DNA from: Cytobacillus firmus
Lineage (GTDB): Bacteria > Bacillota > Bacilli > Bacillales > Cytobacillaceae
Length of the DNA stretch: 64,000 nucleotides
Direction of reading: 5' to 3'
Assembly (NCBI RefSeq): GCF_023715565.1
Contig: NZ_JAMBOJ010000020.1
Coordinates: 1 to 64,000, forward strand
Shown: positions 35,856-43,865 of the stretch, piece after piece
Numbering within the stretch: position 1 is the first letter of the stretch
Layout: every line of letters starts with the position of its first letter
Notes under the pieces: generated by a model
Told to the model about the DNA's origin: nothing
The model's input: only the letters and a program-made list of their open reading frames with translations
The model's database searches: none
Translations under genes and position numbers: made by a program

Positions 35856-36623
35856 TTATAGTGCTGTTACTCGGACTTGCTGGTTTTGGAGAACTTTCAC
35901 AGTAAACTGCAGGAACATTTTTTCGGAGATCGTTTCAAATGTTCCTTCCTGCCAATTGGCATTGTTGTGGAATGGCTTGCGGTCAAGTGCTTCATCCCAT
36001 TCAGTAATCCTGCTTGAGATCAGCTCGCAATATGGCATTTGATTGTAGAACTGACTGCTGTCCTGATGGAACTGGGAAAGATCGCTTGATAGGAAATGAT
36101 CTTTTTCAGGATAGCCATGTCCAAGGTCTTGCTGTCTGAAGAAATCAAATTCTGCACGAGAATTCTGGAAAGGAAGCTGTGGAGTTCTGTCAAAATCCTC
36201 TTCAGCAATTTCAACGACACATTCAAAAGGCACATCCGTTGTCAGGGAACGCATTTCGGAGTTCACGCATGCCCCTGAGTTGTAGCAAGGTGCAGCATAT
36301 TGAATATTTTTTCGTACATATCCTTTAATGAATAAATGGTAAGGGCCTTCTACAAAAGGATCCGATCCTGCTGCAACGCCAGGAAGAAGGAGTTTGCATT
36401 GGACGATTTGAACTCTCTTTTTTATATCTTTTATTTCCAAAACTGGCTCCGGAAACTTAATCTTAGCTGCAAGGTTTGTCCTAATATTTAAAACAGCAAG
36501 TTCAACAGGTACTCTAATGATGGCTTCACCTGCGTCTGCAATAGGAGTGGATCCACGGGAATAAGCACACTCACCCACATTTGCAGACACATTAAGATCC
36601 ACGCATTTGTTATCTTTTTTCAA
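35856..36623 (-). CDS. CsxC/SPOCS-like spore-surface protein, paralog 3
   Basis: A 255-aa paralog of the gene at 34856. Shared blocks include KFPEPVLEIKDIKKRVQIVQC near residue 55, LFIKGYVRKNIQYAAPC near 95, HGYPEKDHFLSSDLSQFHQ near 170, and PYCELISSRITEWDEALDRK near 195, ending VLQNQQVRVTAL. It differs by an insertion VAAGSDPFVEGPY before the conserved FIKG segment. No signal peptide. AAGGAGGA precedes ATG 36623. A CATAGTATA motif upstream fits a sigma-K -10 element. Confidence 0.7.
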   Translation of the reverse strand: MKKDNKCVDLNVSANVGECAYSRGSTPIADAGEAIIRVPVELAVLNIRTNLAAKIKFPEPVLEIKDIKKRVQIVQCKLLLPGVAAGSDPFVEGPYHLFIKGYVRKNIQYAAPCYNSGACVNSEMRSLTTDVPFECVVEIAEEDFDRTPQLPFQNSRAEFDFFRQQDLGHGYPEKDHFLSSDLSQFHQDSSQFYNQMPYCELISSRITEWDEALDRKPFHNNANWQEGTFETISEKMFLQFTVKVLQNQQVRVTAL

Positions 36624-36655
36624 TGTTGTTCCTCCTTAATAAATTTACTTCAAGA

Positions 36656-36664
36656 TATACTATG
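36656..36664 (-). promoter_or_regulatory. Candidate sigma-K -10 element of CsxC-like paralog 3
   Basis: CATAGTATA on the minus strand is a full match to CATANNNTA, about 33 bp upstream of the start codon. A clear -35 AC element at the usual distance was not seen. Confidence 0.4.
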
Positions 36665-36799
36665 CAAATCCTGAGTTGAATGCATTGGACAAACATGGAA
36701 ATTTAAAGGGTTGATTCATTGGCGGATAAAATGTGAAAGGGTACGGGCACAATTGGACTTCTATCACGCATAAGATTCAAAAGGAGGAGTGAGGAGAAT

Positions 36800-37987
36800 A
36801 TGGAAAGACACAATTTTCTTGCTGTTGATATCGGAAACAGCTGGTATAAAGCGTTAGCTTCTGAAAATGGTATTTTGTCAGAATATCAGATTCCCAATGC
36901 TATTGCTTTATTTGATACGGAATTTTACGAAAAGCCTTATGATGACGATGACATCGTGTTTGAAGATAACTTGATTGTGGAGGTAAAAAGCAAGGCTGTT
37001 GTAGATCGAAGAGAAATATTTTATATCGGCAAGGGGGCGGCTAAACAGCGGGACGTAAGCCTGACTGCTTTCAATAACCAGAAAGTTGATGAAGACAGAA
37101 CCTATCTGCTGTTATTTGGTCTTGCAGGCTACCATGCTGCACTTCAGCACCCCGAAGAAACAGAAATCACCTATTCTATTGATCAATTAGCTGTATCTCT
37201 TCCAACCACACAGTATAAAGAGAGAAAAACCCGCCTTAAAGACAAACTCGCTGGAACACATACTATCATTTTTCATAAAGTTCCCGGGCTCTCAGAACCA
37301 AAGGAGTTAACCGTTAAAATAATCATAAATGATGTAATTGTCGGTGCTGAAGGTGCGTGTGCCTACTTGGGTCTGACAAGAGATCAGGAAACCTTGGGCA
37401 TTAAAAATGAAGATCTTGTTAAAGAATCACAAAAAGGAATCATCATTGGCGACCTTGGGGGCGACTCAGTCGATTTTGTGGGAATAAAAAATAATAAGCC
37501 AGTTGCATCTGTAGAGGGAGAGCCGTTCGGGATCAACCAGTTTCTGGATCACATCATTCAAAGAGTGAGTAAAAAGGAAATGTATCGCTTTGACTCACGT
37601 GCCGAACTGGAAGAGAAATTGGCAGAAGGACCTTCAGGATGGTTTGTGGAGCCATTTGCAGGGGTCAGGAAGGATATAAGCAAATACATTTTGCCGCAGT
37701 TAAAGTCGATGGCTATCAAATACCTGGAGCATTTTGATCGGGTAAGGAGCAGTTCATCAGAGATTAAAGGGGCTGTCCGATATATCGCTGTTGGAGGAGC
37801 TGCCAAACTCGCCCAAAAGCAAATTCAGGAAGCTGCAGCAAAATGGTCGGACAGAGGAAGGCCAATTGAATTAACTTTTCCTGAAAACATGGAAAAACTA
37901 AATGTCCTTGGTCTTATGATACTGGCAAAAATGAATCAGCTTAAAAGGGAAAAAGAAAGTAATCATACCATGTCAAACAGAGGTTAA
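36800..37987 (+). CDS. ParM/StbA family actin-like ATPase
   Basis: A 395-aa bacterial actin. The phosphate-1 loop AVDIGNSWYKALA is at residue 8, phosphate-2 IIGDLGGDSVDFVGI near 215, and the adenosine loop YIAVGGAAKLAQ near 330. Plasmid relatives (ParM, AlfA, Alp7A) polymerise and push DNA apart with a small DNA-binding adaptor. Here the gene forms a tight two-gene unit with a 123-aa protein (2 bp apart) but lies in a chromosomal spore-surface locus, with no replication gene nearby and no tandem centromere-like repeats upstream. GGAGGAGTGAGGAG precedes the ATG. Its cargo is unknown. Confidence 0.85.
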   Translation: MERHNFLAVDIGNSWYKALASENGILSEYQIPNAIALFDTEFYEKPYDDDDIVFEDNLIVEVKSKAVVDRREIFYIGKGAAKQRDVSLTAFNNQKVDEDRTYLLLFGLAGYHAALQHPEETEITYSIDQLAVSLPTTQYKERKTRLKDKLAGTHTIIFHKVPGLSEPKELTVKIIINDVIVGAEGACAYLGLTRDQETLGIKNEDLVKESQKGIIIGDLGGDSVDFVGIKNNKPVASVEGEPFGINQFLDHIIQRVSKKEMYRFDSRAELEEKLAEGPSGWFVEPFAGVRKDISKYILPQLKSMAIKYLEHFDRVRSSSSEIKGAVRYIAVGGAAKLAQKQIQEAAAKWSDRGRPIELTFPENMEKLNVLGLMILAKMNQLKREKESNHTMSNRG

Positions 37988-37989
37988 GG

Positions 37990-38361
37990 ATGATGGAAAA
38001 ACAGAGAACATATACCGACTATGCAAATAAAACAGCCTTAACACTCCCGGATGATTTTATAGATGTTAAAACCGGCAATTCAATAAAAGTTTCACAGAAG
38101 ATTCTAGAACAAGTCGACTATCATTCTAATAACAATTCGCTGATCCATTTAGTTCTATCCGCTTTAAACAGCTATCTCCATCCTAAAAATATGAACAGTG
38201 AGATCATCCTTGCAGAAATTAATGAAATTAAGAAAATGATGCAATCAGGCTATGTGCCAGACCAGACCCCAGCATATAAAGAAATGGCCTTTCAAGGCTC
38301 AAAACAGGATGAGGTTGATTTAAAAGAGGTAGAGGATGTACTGGAGGCATTTGGAGGATAA
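37990..38361 (+). CDS. Small partner of the ParM-like ATPase, possible adaptor
   Basis: A 123-aa soluble protein not recognised by sequence. The segment IKVSQKILEQVDYHSNNNSLIHLVLSALNSYL near residues 33-65 (given in parts: IKVSQKILEQV, LIHLVLSALNSYL) looks helical and could be a compact DNA- or protein-binding fold. A helix EIILAEINEIKKMMQSG follows, then an acidic tail ending EVEDVLEAFGG. Position and size match the adaptor (ParR, AlfB or Alp7R-like) of actin-type segregation operons. ATG 37993 is an alternative start. A strong terminator ends the operon. Confidence 0.6.
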   Translation: MMEKQRTYTDYANKTALTLPDDFIDVKTGNSIKVSQKILEQVDYHSNNNSLIHLVLSALNSYLHPKNMNSEIILAEINEIKKMMQSGYVPDQTPAYKEMAFQGSKQDEVDLKEVEDVLEAFGG

Positions 38362-38371
38362 TACTTTAAGA

Positions 38372-38417
38372 AACCAAAAAAGGTGCACCATGCCACTAGG
38401 GTGTACCTTTTTTGGTT
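38372..38417. terminator. Strong bidirectional terminator
   Basis: AACCAAAAAAGGTGCACC pairs with GGTGTACCTTTTTTGGTT, a long stem with A and T runs on both sides, between the ParM-like operon and the converging coat gene. Confidence 0.9.
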
Positions 38418-38449
38418 GGCTGTTTAAATTTGGATGCGCTATGAAACTT

Positions 38450-39052
38450 TTATAAGCGGACGGCAGGCAGACAGGTAACAGCACAAAAACAAGAAAGGTC
38501 CACATTTATACAAATCCCCGTAGGAATAAGATCTTCTACGTTTTCACAGTCGATTTGGCTGCAAGGGGAACAGAAATCTTTTGTATGTGTTTTAAATGGA
38601 TCTTTGGAGGATTTACATTGCTTGAACGTTAACAGTTCCAATACCGCGCATTTGCCATCAAATTCTTTTATTCTAAAGATGAATGATGTGATACAAGCAA
38701 ATTTCTTTTCCTTAGTATGATTAGTGAAGGTGGTAACACCTGTGGCTTTGAATGGTTCACAGTTCCCGCAGTATAATAGAAAAGGAATTGTATTCTTTCT
38801 TGCCTTCTTATGTCCCCCCATAAGGTCATCAATGGATTCCCGGCAGGAACTCCTGCAGTCATCTTCCATCCCCGCTTTTTTCTGCGCTTTGAAAATGGCT
38901 TCCAAAACCTCTTCAACACAATTTCCATAGAAATTTTTCCGGTATTTCCCTTCATCCCATTCCGGTTTTATAGGACAATCACAGTCATAATCATGCTCAT
39001 GGCAAAAATCATGCCTTTCAAAGTCTTTATTTTTTTTCCCGCACAAACCCAT
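38450..39052 (-). CDS. cotZ: CotY/CotZ-type (ExsY-like) spore coat protein
   Basis: A 200-aa cysteine-rich protein that should form the cross-linked outer coat, crust or exosporium base layer. After a His/Cys-rich N-terminus (FCHEHDYDCDC) come NCVEEVLEAIFKAQKK, CRSSCRESIDDLMG, NTIPFLLYCGNCEPF, and CAVLELLTFK, in the order found in CotY, CotZ and ExsY. It has 19 or so cysteines spread along the chain, as in that family. Longer than CotZ of B. subtilis at both ends. Its place next to the CsxC-like genes supports a spore-surface role. Confidence 0.85.
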   Translation of the reverse strand: MGLCGKKNKDFERHDFCHEHDYDCDCPIKPEWDEGKYRKNFYGNCVEEVLEAIFKAQKKAGMEDDCRSSCRESIDDLMGGHKKARKNTIPFLLYCGNCEPFKATGVTTFTNHTKEKKFACITSFIFRIKEFDGKCAVLELLTFKQCKSSKDPFKTHTKDFCSPCSQIDCENVEDLIPTGICINVDLSCFCAVTCLPAVRL

Positions 39053-39307
39053 GATTTTTCACTCCCCGAAAAATTAGTTCCACCATTAGCATACGGCTTC
39101 ACCAAAGATTTTGAATGAGGATGCCGCCTATAAAAGGACAATTTTTTGTGTTTCCTTTTATGGTCAGCAGAAAGAATGGTCATGAGTACAAGCCATTTCA
39201 TCCGGTAAACATAGAATATTACAGGCAAGTACTTGCAGTATTATAATGATTTATAATGAAAAGGAAAGCTTCAGGTCTTTGAAATATCATTTTAAGGAGT
39301 GAACACG

Positions 39308-40684
39308 ATGAAGCTTTATTTAGACCCAGGACATGGAGGGACTGATCCGGGTGCTCAGGGAAATGGAATAAAAGAAAAGGATATTGCTCTTGATATCGCA
39401 AAAAATATAAAGAACATCTTAGTTGCAGGTTATCAGAATGTAGAAGTAAAAATGAGCCGTGAAAACGATCAAACAAAAAGTTTGAGCCAAAGAACATCTG
39501 AAGCGAATAGCTGGGGGGCTGATTATTACCTGTCTATTCACTGCAATGCAGCAAATGGAGCAGCGAGGGGGTATGAAGATTTTATTCATAGCAGTTTAAG
39601 CAGCTCCTCGCAGACCGCCAATTATCAGAATATAATTCATGCTGAAGTTATAAAGATAAATAACCTTATTGATAGAGGGAAGAAGAAGGCAGACTTTCAT
39701 GTACTGCGTGAATCTGTCATGCCGGCACTCTTATCTGAAAATGGGTTTATTGATAATGCAGCTGATGCAGCACTAATGAAAGATCCTCTGTGGAGACAAA
39801 AAGTGGCACAGGGACATGTTAATGGAATCGTTAAAGCCTTTAACCTAAAAGCAAAAACAGCTGTTCCGCCAAAGCCGCCGACGCCAGTCAATCCCAGTAA
39901 TCTGTATAGAGTGATTGCCGGTTCATTTACAAATAGAAAAAATGCCGAGGACAGAGCATCCTTTCTAAAAAACAAGGGCATTGAATCTGCTATAGCCATT
40001 GCTGAAATATCAGGTACAGTCTGGTACCGTGTACAAGCCGGGGCTTTCACTACAAAAGAAAATGCAGAAAAACAGCTGGAAGCAGTGAAAAAAGCAGGCA
40101 TTACGGATGCCTATATACAGTCAGACGCTCCACCGGCAGTTCCTTCTGAACCCACAGGATTTTCCATTCTCGGCGCAACTCATTTATCGGCTGAGCATAT
40201 GAATCAATATGTAAAAATGATAAACCCGAATGCCCCCAATTTAGGTTCATTTTATTCAGCTTTTGGAGAATATTACGGAATCAGAGGGGATGCAGCTTTT
40301 GCACAGGCCATGCATGAAACCAACTATCTCCGATTTACCGGTGATGTAAAACCAGGCCAGAATAATTTTGCAGGAATCGGCGCAACAGGGAATGGTGCGT
40401 CAGGAGCAAGCTTTCCCACACAGGAGGAAGGCGTGCTGGCACATCTGCAGCATTTGTATGCCTACGCATCGACTCAGCCCCTGCCTTCCAAATACAAGTT
40501 GGTGGATCCGCGTTTTAGTCTGGTGAAAAGAGGATCGGCTAAGTTATGGAAGGAATTGAACGGAAAATGGGCAGTACCCGGTACTAATTATGCTGAATCT
40601 ATCCTGAACATTTACAAAAATATGATCAGATTTTCTAATGAAAAACTGGAAGCTGTTTTAAAGGATATTGATGGCAACAAATAA
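39308..40684 (+). CDS. CwlC-like N-acetylmuramoyl-L-alanine amidase with SPOR and glucosaminidase domains
   Basis: A 458-aa peptidoglycan hydrolase. Residues 1-175 are an Amidase_3 domain: LYLDPGHGGTDPGA with the first zinc histidine, LSIHCNAANG near 75 and the catalytic ENGFIDN near 145. Residues 198-275 hold two SPOR-type repeats (RVIAGSFTNRKNAEDRA, RVQAGAFTTKENAEKQ). Residues 290-450 form a glucosaminidase domain with AQAMHETNYLRF. There is no signal peptide, as in CwlC, which lyses the mother cell late in sporulation. The extra glycosidase domain would let one protein cut both peptide and sugar bonds. The start is ATG 39308 after AAGGAG; GTG 39299 lies inside that site. Confidence 0.85.
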   Translation: MKLYLDPGHGGTDPGAQGNGIKEKDIALDIAKNIKNILVAGYQNVEVKMSRENDQTKSLSQRTSEANSWGADYYLSIHCNAANGAARGYEDFIHSSLSSSSQTANYQNIIHAEVIKINNLIDRGKKKADFHVLRESVMPALLSENGFIDNAADAALMKDPLWRQKVAQGHVNGIVKAFNLKAKTAVPPKPPTPVNPSNLYRVIAGSFTNRKNAEDRASFLKNKGIESAIAIAEISGTVWYRVQAGAFTTKENAEKQLEAVKKAGITDAYIQSDAPPAVPSEPTGFSILGATHLSAEHMNQYVKMINPNAPNLGSFYSAFGEYYGIRGDAAFAQAMHETNYLRFTGDVKPGQNNFAGIGATGNGASGASFPTQEEGVLAHLQHLYAYASTQPLPSKYKLVDPRFSLVKRGSAKLWKELNGKWAVPGTNYAESILNIYKNMIRFSNEKLEAVLKDIDGNK

Positions 40685-40712
40685 AAAGCGGACCAATCTG
40701 GGTCCGCTTTCT
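40684..40712. terminator. Bidirectional terminator
   Basis: AAAGCGGACC and GGTCCGCTTT around a 6-nt loop, between converging genes. Confidence 0.8.
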
Positions 40713-40714
40713 TA

Positions 40715-41362
40715 CTATATCACATACATAAACACACAAAGAAAATGTGCCATACTTCCCATCATAATGAAAATATGAAAAATCTCATGAAAACCCAAAG
40801 TATTAAATTCAAGGAATTTGGGTTTAACAGCATAAATCACTCCACCGACAGTATAAAGGATGCCTCCGAGTAAAAGAAGCAGGACGCCTGAAAAGCTTAA
40901 TGATTCAGAGAGAGGTGAGAAAGCGAAAACGATAATCCATCCCATCGCAATGTATAACGCTGTTGAAAGCCATCGAGGACAGTTAAACCAAATCATTTTA
41001 AACAGAATGCCCGATAAAGCAACAGCTGTAACAATTCCAAATAAAACCCAGCCGGTAACACCATTTAATGTGATGAGGCAAAAAGGGGTATACGAACCTG
41101 CAATTAATACATAAATCATAGAGTGATCAAGTTTTCTTAAAAAGGCAATGACTTTATCTTTAGCGATGACCATATGATAGACAGCAGATGCTGAATAAAG
41201 AAGCATCAAACTGATTCCAAAAATAGCAACAGCCGTAATGGCAAGCGGTGAAGAGGTTGTCAGTGAGGCTTTGATCACCATGGCAAGCAATCCGGCAAAG
41301 GATAAAATGGCTCCTGCTAAATGGGTTAGTCCGTTGATGGGCTCCCGGATATACGAATTCAT
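40715..41362 (-). CDS. Hemolysin III family membrane protein (TrhA/YqfA)
   Basis: A 215-aa protein with seven membrane segments of the PAQR/hemolysin III family. It starts with REPINGLTHLAGAILSF and contains YSASAVYHM, RKLDHSMIYVLIAGSYTPFCL near residue 80, and the C-terminal FHEIFHIFIMMGSMAHF with conserved histidines that may bind zinc. The role in bacteria is linked to membrane fluidity control, not lysis. Divergent from the DUF1836 gene, an arrangement often seen in Firmicutes. Confidence 0.9.
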   Translation of the reverse strand: MNSYIREPINGLTHLAGAILSFAGLLAMVIKASLTTSSPLAITAVAIFGISLMLLYSASAVYHMVIAKDKVIAFLRKLDHSMIYVLIAGSYTPFCLITLNGVTGWVLFGIVTAVALSGILFKMIWFNCPRWLSTALYIAMGWIIVFAFSPLSESLSFSGVLLLLLGGILYTVGGVIYAVKPKFLEFNTLGFHEIFHIFIMMGSMAHFLCVFMYVI

Positions 41363-41506
41363 ACTATCTCCTCCTAATGTTCTTGTATATAGTTTTTATA
41401 ACTACTTATTATGATATATATAAAACATCATCTAGTCAATGTTTACAATCAGTGTTTTTTTAAGTAGAATTTACTTAACGATAATTGAGGGGTTTGAGGA
41501 ATTATT

Positions 41507-42061
41507 ATGGAATTGGAAAAACTCATAGCGGATAACCAAATTGAATTGGAGGATATACCACAAATAGACTTATATATGGATCAGGTAATCCAGCTTTTTG
41601 AAAATGCCTTTGGCAGTACGACGAGAAATGAAGAGGAAAAAGTGCTGACTAAGACAATGATAAATAACTATGCAAAAGGGAAATTATTTTTTCCAATTAA
41701 AAATAAAAAATATTCAAAAGAGCACATTATATTAATTGCTTTTATTTATCAGCTAAAAGGGGCTCTATCCATAAACGATATTAAAAGCCTGCTAACTGGT
41801 GTCAACACGAGGACGGAAGAAGGAAAGATGGACCTGGACCATTTTTATCAGCTTTACCTTGATTTGACGAAACTGAATGCCGATGCATTTATGAATGATC
41901 TGGAAAAGCAGGCGGGCAGGGCGACGGAGCTAAATGAAGGGCAGCCAGCCCAGCTCGAAAAAGTCCTGCTGGCATCTTCACTCGTTCATATGAGCAACTT
42001 ATACCGAAAAGCTGCTGAACGCATTGTGGATGAGATAAAGGAGAAAGGCGATGAAAAATAG
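41507..42061 (+). CDS. DUF1836 domain protein
   Basis: A 184-aa soluble protein. DUF1836 members have a MerR-like N-terminal DNA-binding fold; here it is visible as IPQIDLYMDQVIQLFE, then LTKTMINNYAKGKLFFPIKNKKYSKEHI (in parts: LTKTMINNYAKG, YSKEH) near residues 50-78. The C-terminal half is helical. It is commonly found beside hemolysin III genes and may regulate them; this is inference from context. GAGG precedes the ATG. The downstream 640 bp is noncoding. Confidence 0.75.
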   Translation: MELEKLIADNQIELEDIPQIDLYMDQVIQLFENAFGSTTRNEEEKVLTKTMINNYAKGKLFFPIKNKKYSKEHIILIAFIYQLKGALSINDIKSLLTGVNTRTEEGKMDLDHFYQLYLDLTKLNADAFMNDLEKQAGRATELNEGQPAQLEKVLLASSLVHMSNLYRKAAERIVDEIKEKGDEK

Positions 42062-42103
42062 AAAAGCGGGTACCTTCATTAAAAACGAAAAACACGTCTG
42101 TCT

Positions 42104-42174
42104 CGGGACATCATGTCCGAAATTCTCAATTCAATGATGGCGAATTCTTTATTCGGATCAACCTGTGGGTCCCG
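42104..42174. other. Nested hairpin, candidate structured RNA or repeat
   Basis: CGGGAC (42104-42109) pairs with GTCCCG (42169-42174). Inside, TCCGAA and ATTC (42116-42125) can pair with GAATTC and TTCGGA (42142-42157). The fold sits just after the DUF1836 stop and has no T run. Confidence 0.4.
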
Positions 42175-42220
42175 CGGTTAATTGTCAGCTTTTCTAAAAA
42201 TCAGGTTTGAAGGAAGCAGC

Positions 42221-42542
42221 TTCTGACACACATAGCTTGAAAGCATGGGTTTGTGTCAGAACCAGGAGCAACTTCTGACACACATAGCTTGAAAGCATGG
42301 GTTTGTGTCAGAACCAGGAACAACTTCTGACACCACTAGCTTGAAAGCGAGGGGTTGTGTCAGAACCAGGAGCAACTTCTGACACCACTAGCTTGAAAGC
42401 ATGGGTTTGCGTCAGAACCAGGAGCAACTTCTGACACACATAGCTTGAAAGCATGGGTTTGTGTCAGAACCAGGAACAACTTCTGACACCACTAGCTTGA
42501 AAGCGAGGGTATGCGTCAGAACCAGGAGCAACTTCTGACACA
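42221..42542. repeat. Tandem array of 52-bp hairpin repeats, six copies plus a partial
   Basis: Units start at 42221, 42273, 42325, 42377, 42429 and 42481, exactly 52 bp apart, with a partial seventh at 42533. Each unit has arms TTCTGACAC and GTGTCAGAA (GCGTCAGAA in copies 4 and 6) around TAGCTTGAAAGC, then a linker CCAGGARCAAC. Two variants alternate in the loop (ACACAT with ATGG, ACCACT with GAGG). The period is not a multiple of three and stops occur in the units, so the array is noncoding. Confidence 0.95.
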
Positions 42543-42582
42543 AAAAACCACAAATCCCGTAGTCAGAGTCCGAACCACCTTC

Positions 42583-42606
42583 CAATTATACAATTATACA
42601 ATTATA
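42583..42606. repeat. Three tandem copies of CAATTATA
   Basis: CAATTATA is repeated at 42583, 42591 and 42599, between the 52-bp array and the uppP terminator. Confidence 0.8.
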
Positions 42607-42661
42607 CAAATCCTCACCATAAACAAATCCCCGCAGCAGAAGTTATCGCGCACCAAACATA

Positions 42662-42700
42662 CAAAAACCCGGGCCGTCACCACAGCCCGGGTTCATTTTT
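42662..42700. terminator. Terminator of uppP
   Basis: AACCCGGGC and GCCCGGGTT around a 10-nt loop, with T runs on both strands. Confidence 0.8.
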
Positions 42701-43529
42701 ATAGAAATACAAAATAGATAACACCCGCCAGAACGATTCTGTAAATGGCGAAAGGAATCAGTTTAATCTTGCCGATAATCTTCAAGAAGAATCTGATTGA
42801 AACTAATGCAAAAATAAATGCACTGACAAATCCTGCAATAAAGAACGGAAGCGCTTCGACTGAGAAGTATTCAAGATTCTTTAATAATGAAAGAAAACTT
42901 GCTCCCGCCATGATCGGAACGGCCATGATAAAAGTAAAATCAGCTGCAGCCCTATGTGACAGGCCAAGCAGCACGCCGCCTGATATGGTGGAACCTGAAC
43001 GCGAGAATCCTGGCCAAAGGGAGAAACACTGTATAAATCCAATAGATAAAGCCTGTTTATAGGTGATTTGATCAACAGAAACTGTCTTCGGGTTTTTGGC
43101 TCCAAAAATATCAGCAAAAATCATCAGAAAAGCACCAATGACCAAACCAATCAGTACCGTCTCAGTTGAGAACAAATGTTCATCAATATAATCCTCAAAT
43201 AAAACACCAAGAATCCCTGCAGGAATTAACCCGACAATGACTTGTGATAGTTTCAGGCGGATTTGTTTTTCTTCCGAGCTTTTATTACGTCCCCCGAGGC
43301 CGAGCATTTCAATGAACCGGTCCCTGAAAATAATTACAACCGCTAAAATGGAACCGAGCTGAATAACGACTTTAAAGGTATTTGCTTCATATTTAGACAA
43401 AAACTCTTTTGTATTTAACCACATATCATCCACAATAATCATATGTCCTGTTGATGAGACTGGGGCAAACTCTGTCATTCCTTCAACAAACCCCAATATA
43501 ATTGCTTTCAAAATCACAATAAATTCCAT
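42699..43529 (-). CDS. uppP: Undecaprenyl-diphosphate phosphatase
   Basis: A 276-aa membrane enzyme that dephosphorylates undecaprenyl diphosphate to recycle the lipid carrier for cell-wall synthesis; extra copies give bacitracin resistance. Seven to eight membrane segments. The active-site motifs are EGMTEFAPVSSTGHM near residue 15 and WPGFSRSGSTISGG near 168. The first motif has APVSS where LPVSS is more usual. Monocistronic on the minus strand. Confidence 0.95.
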   Translation of the reverse strand: MEFIVILKAIILGFVEGMTEFAPVSSTGHMIIVDDMWLNTKEFLSKYEANTFKVVIQLGSILAVVIIFRDRFIEMLGLGGRNKSSEEKQIRLKLSQVIVGLIPAGILGVLFEDYIDEHLFSTETVLIGLVIGAFLMIFADIFGAKNPKTVSVDQITYKQALSIGFIQCFSLWPGFSRSGSTISGGVLLGLSHRAAADFTFIMAVPIMAGASFLSLLKNLEYFSVEALPFFIAGFVSAFIFALVSIRFFLKIIGKIKLIPFAIYRIVLAGVIYFVFL

Positions 43530-43751
43530 ACTGTAAAATTCTCCTTTTATTCTGATACAAACAACTCCATTTAATGATTATAAACCATTTGAGAAGATAG
43601 GAACACTTTTTCACAAACTAATATAGATGTAAACTGTCTATTAATTCAACTGAAAAATGGCTTTTGCAAACTAGTCAATTGCAGGAAGAAATCCTCATTT
43701 AAGATATGTGAAATCAAAAGGAGCTTAACTAAATAATGGTTCGTTCACTAA

Positions 43752-43769
43752 TTCACAAACTCTTCACAG
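43752..43769 (-). promoter_or_regulatory. ResD-like site upstream of nirK
   Basis: The minus strand reads CTGTGAAGAGTTTGTGAA, close to the TTGTGAA-N3-TTT-N4-A pattern described for ResD. It lies just upstream of the FNR-like box, where a redox response regulator could act with FNR. Confidence 0.4.
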
Positions 43770-43782
43770 AATTCCAAAGTCT

Positions 43783-43825
43783 TGTGAGAAATATCACCAA
43801 TTTTAGAGCTGATTTACCATATGAT
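43783..43825 (+). promoter_or_regulatory. FNR-dependent class II promoter of nirK
   Basis: TGTGAGAAATATCACC (43783-43798) matches the TGTGA-N6-TCACA FNR box with one mismatch. TATGAT (43820-43825) is a -10 placed so that the box centre falls near -41.5. This predicts induction under oxygen limitation. Confidence 0.7.
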
Positions 43826-43865
43826 AAAAGCAGATAAACCAATCGATTAAAAGGAGGAAATTAAG

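Noticed and set aside
36624-36799. parC-like centromere repeats before the ParM-like gene
   Set aside because: No tandem or inverted repeats of the expected kind were visible in this interval.
42221-42542. CRISPR array
   Set aside because: The full 52-bp period is repeated with no variable spacers and no cas genes nearby; it is a tandem repeat.
42511-42717. 68-aa frame starting in the 52-bp array
   Set aside because: Begins inside the last repeat unit and crosses the microsatellite and terminator; no ribosome site.
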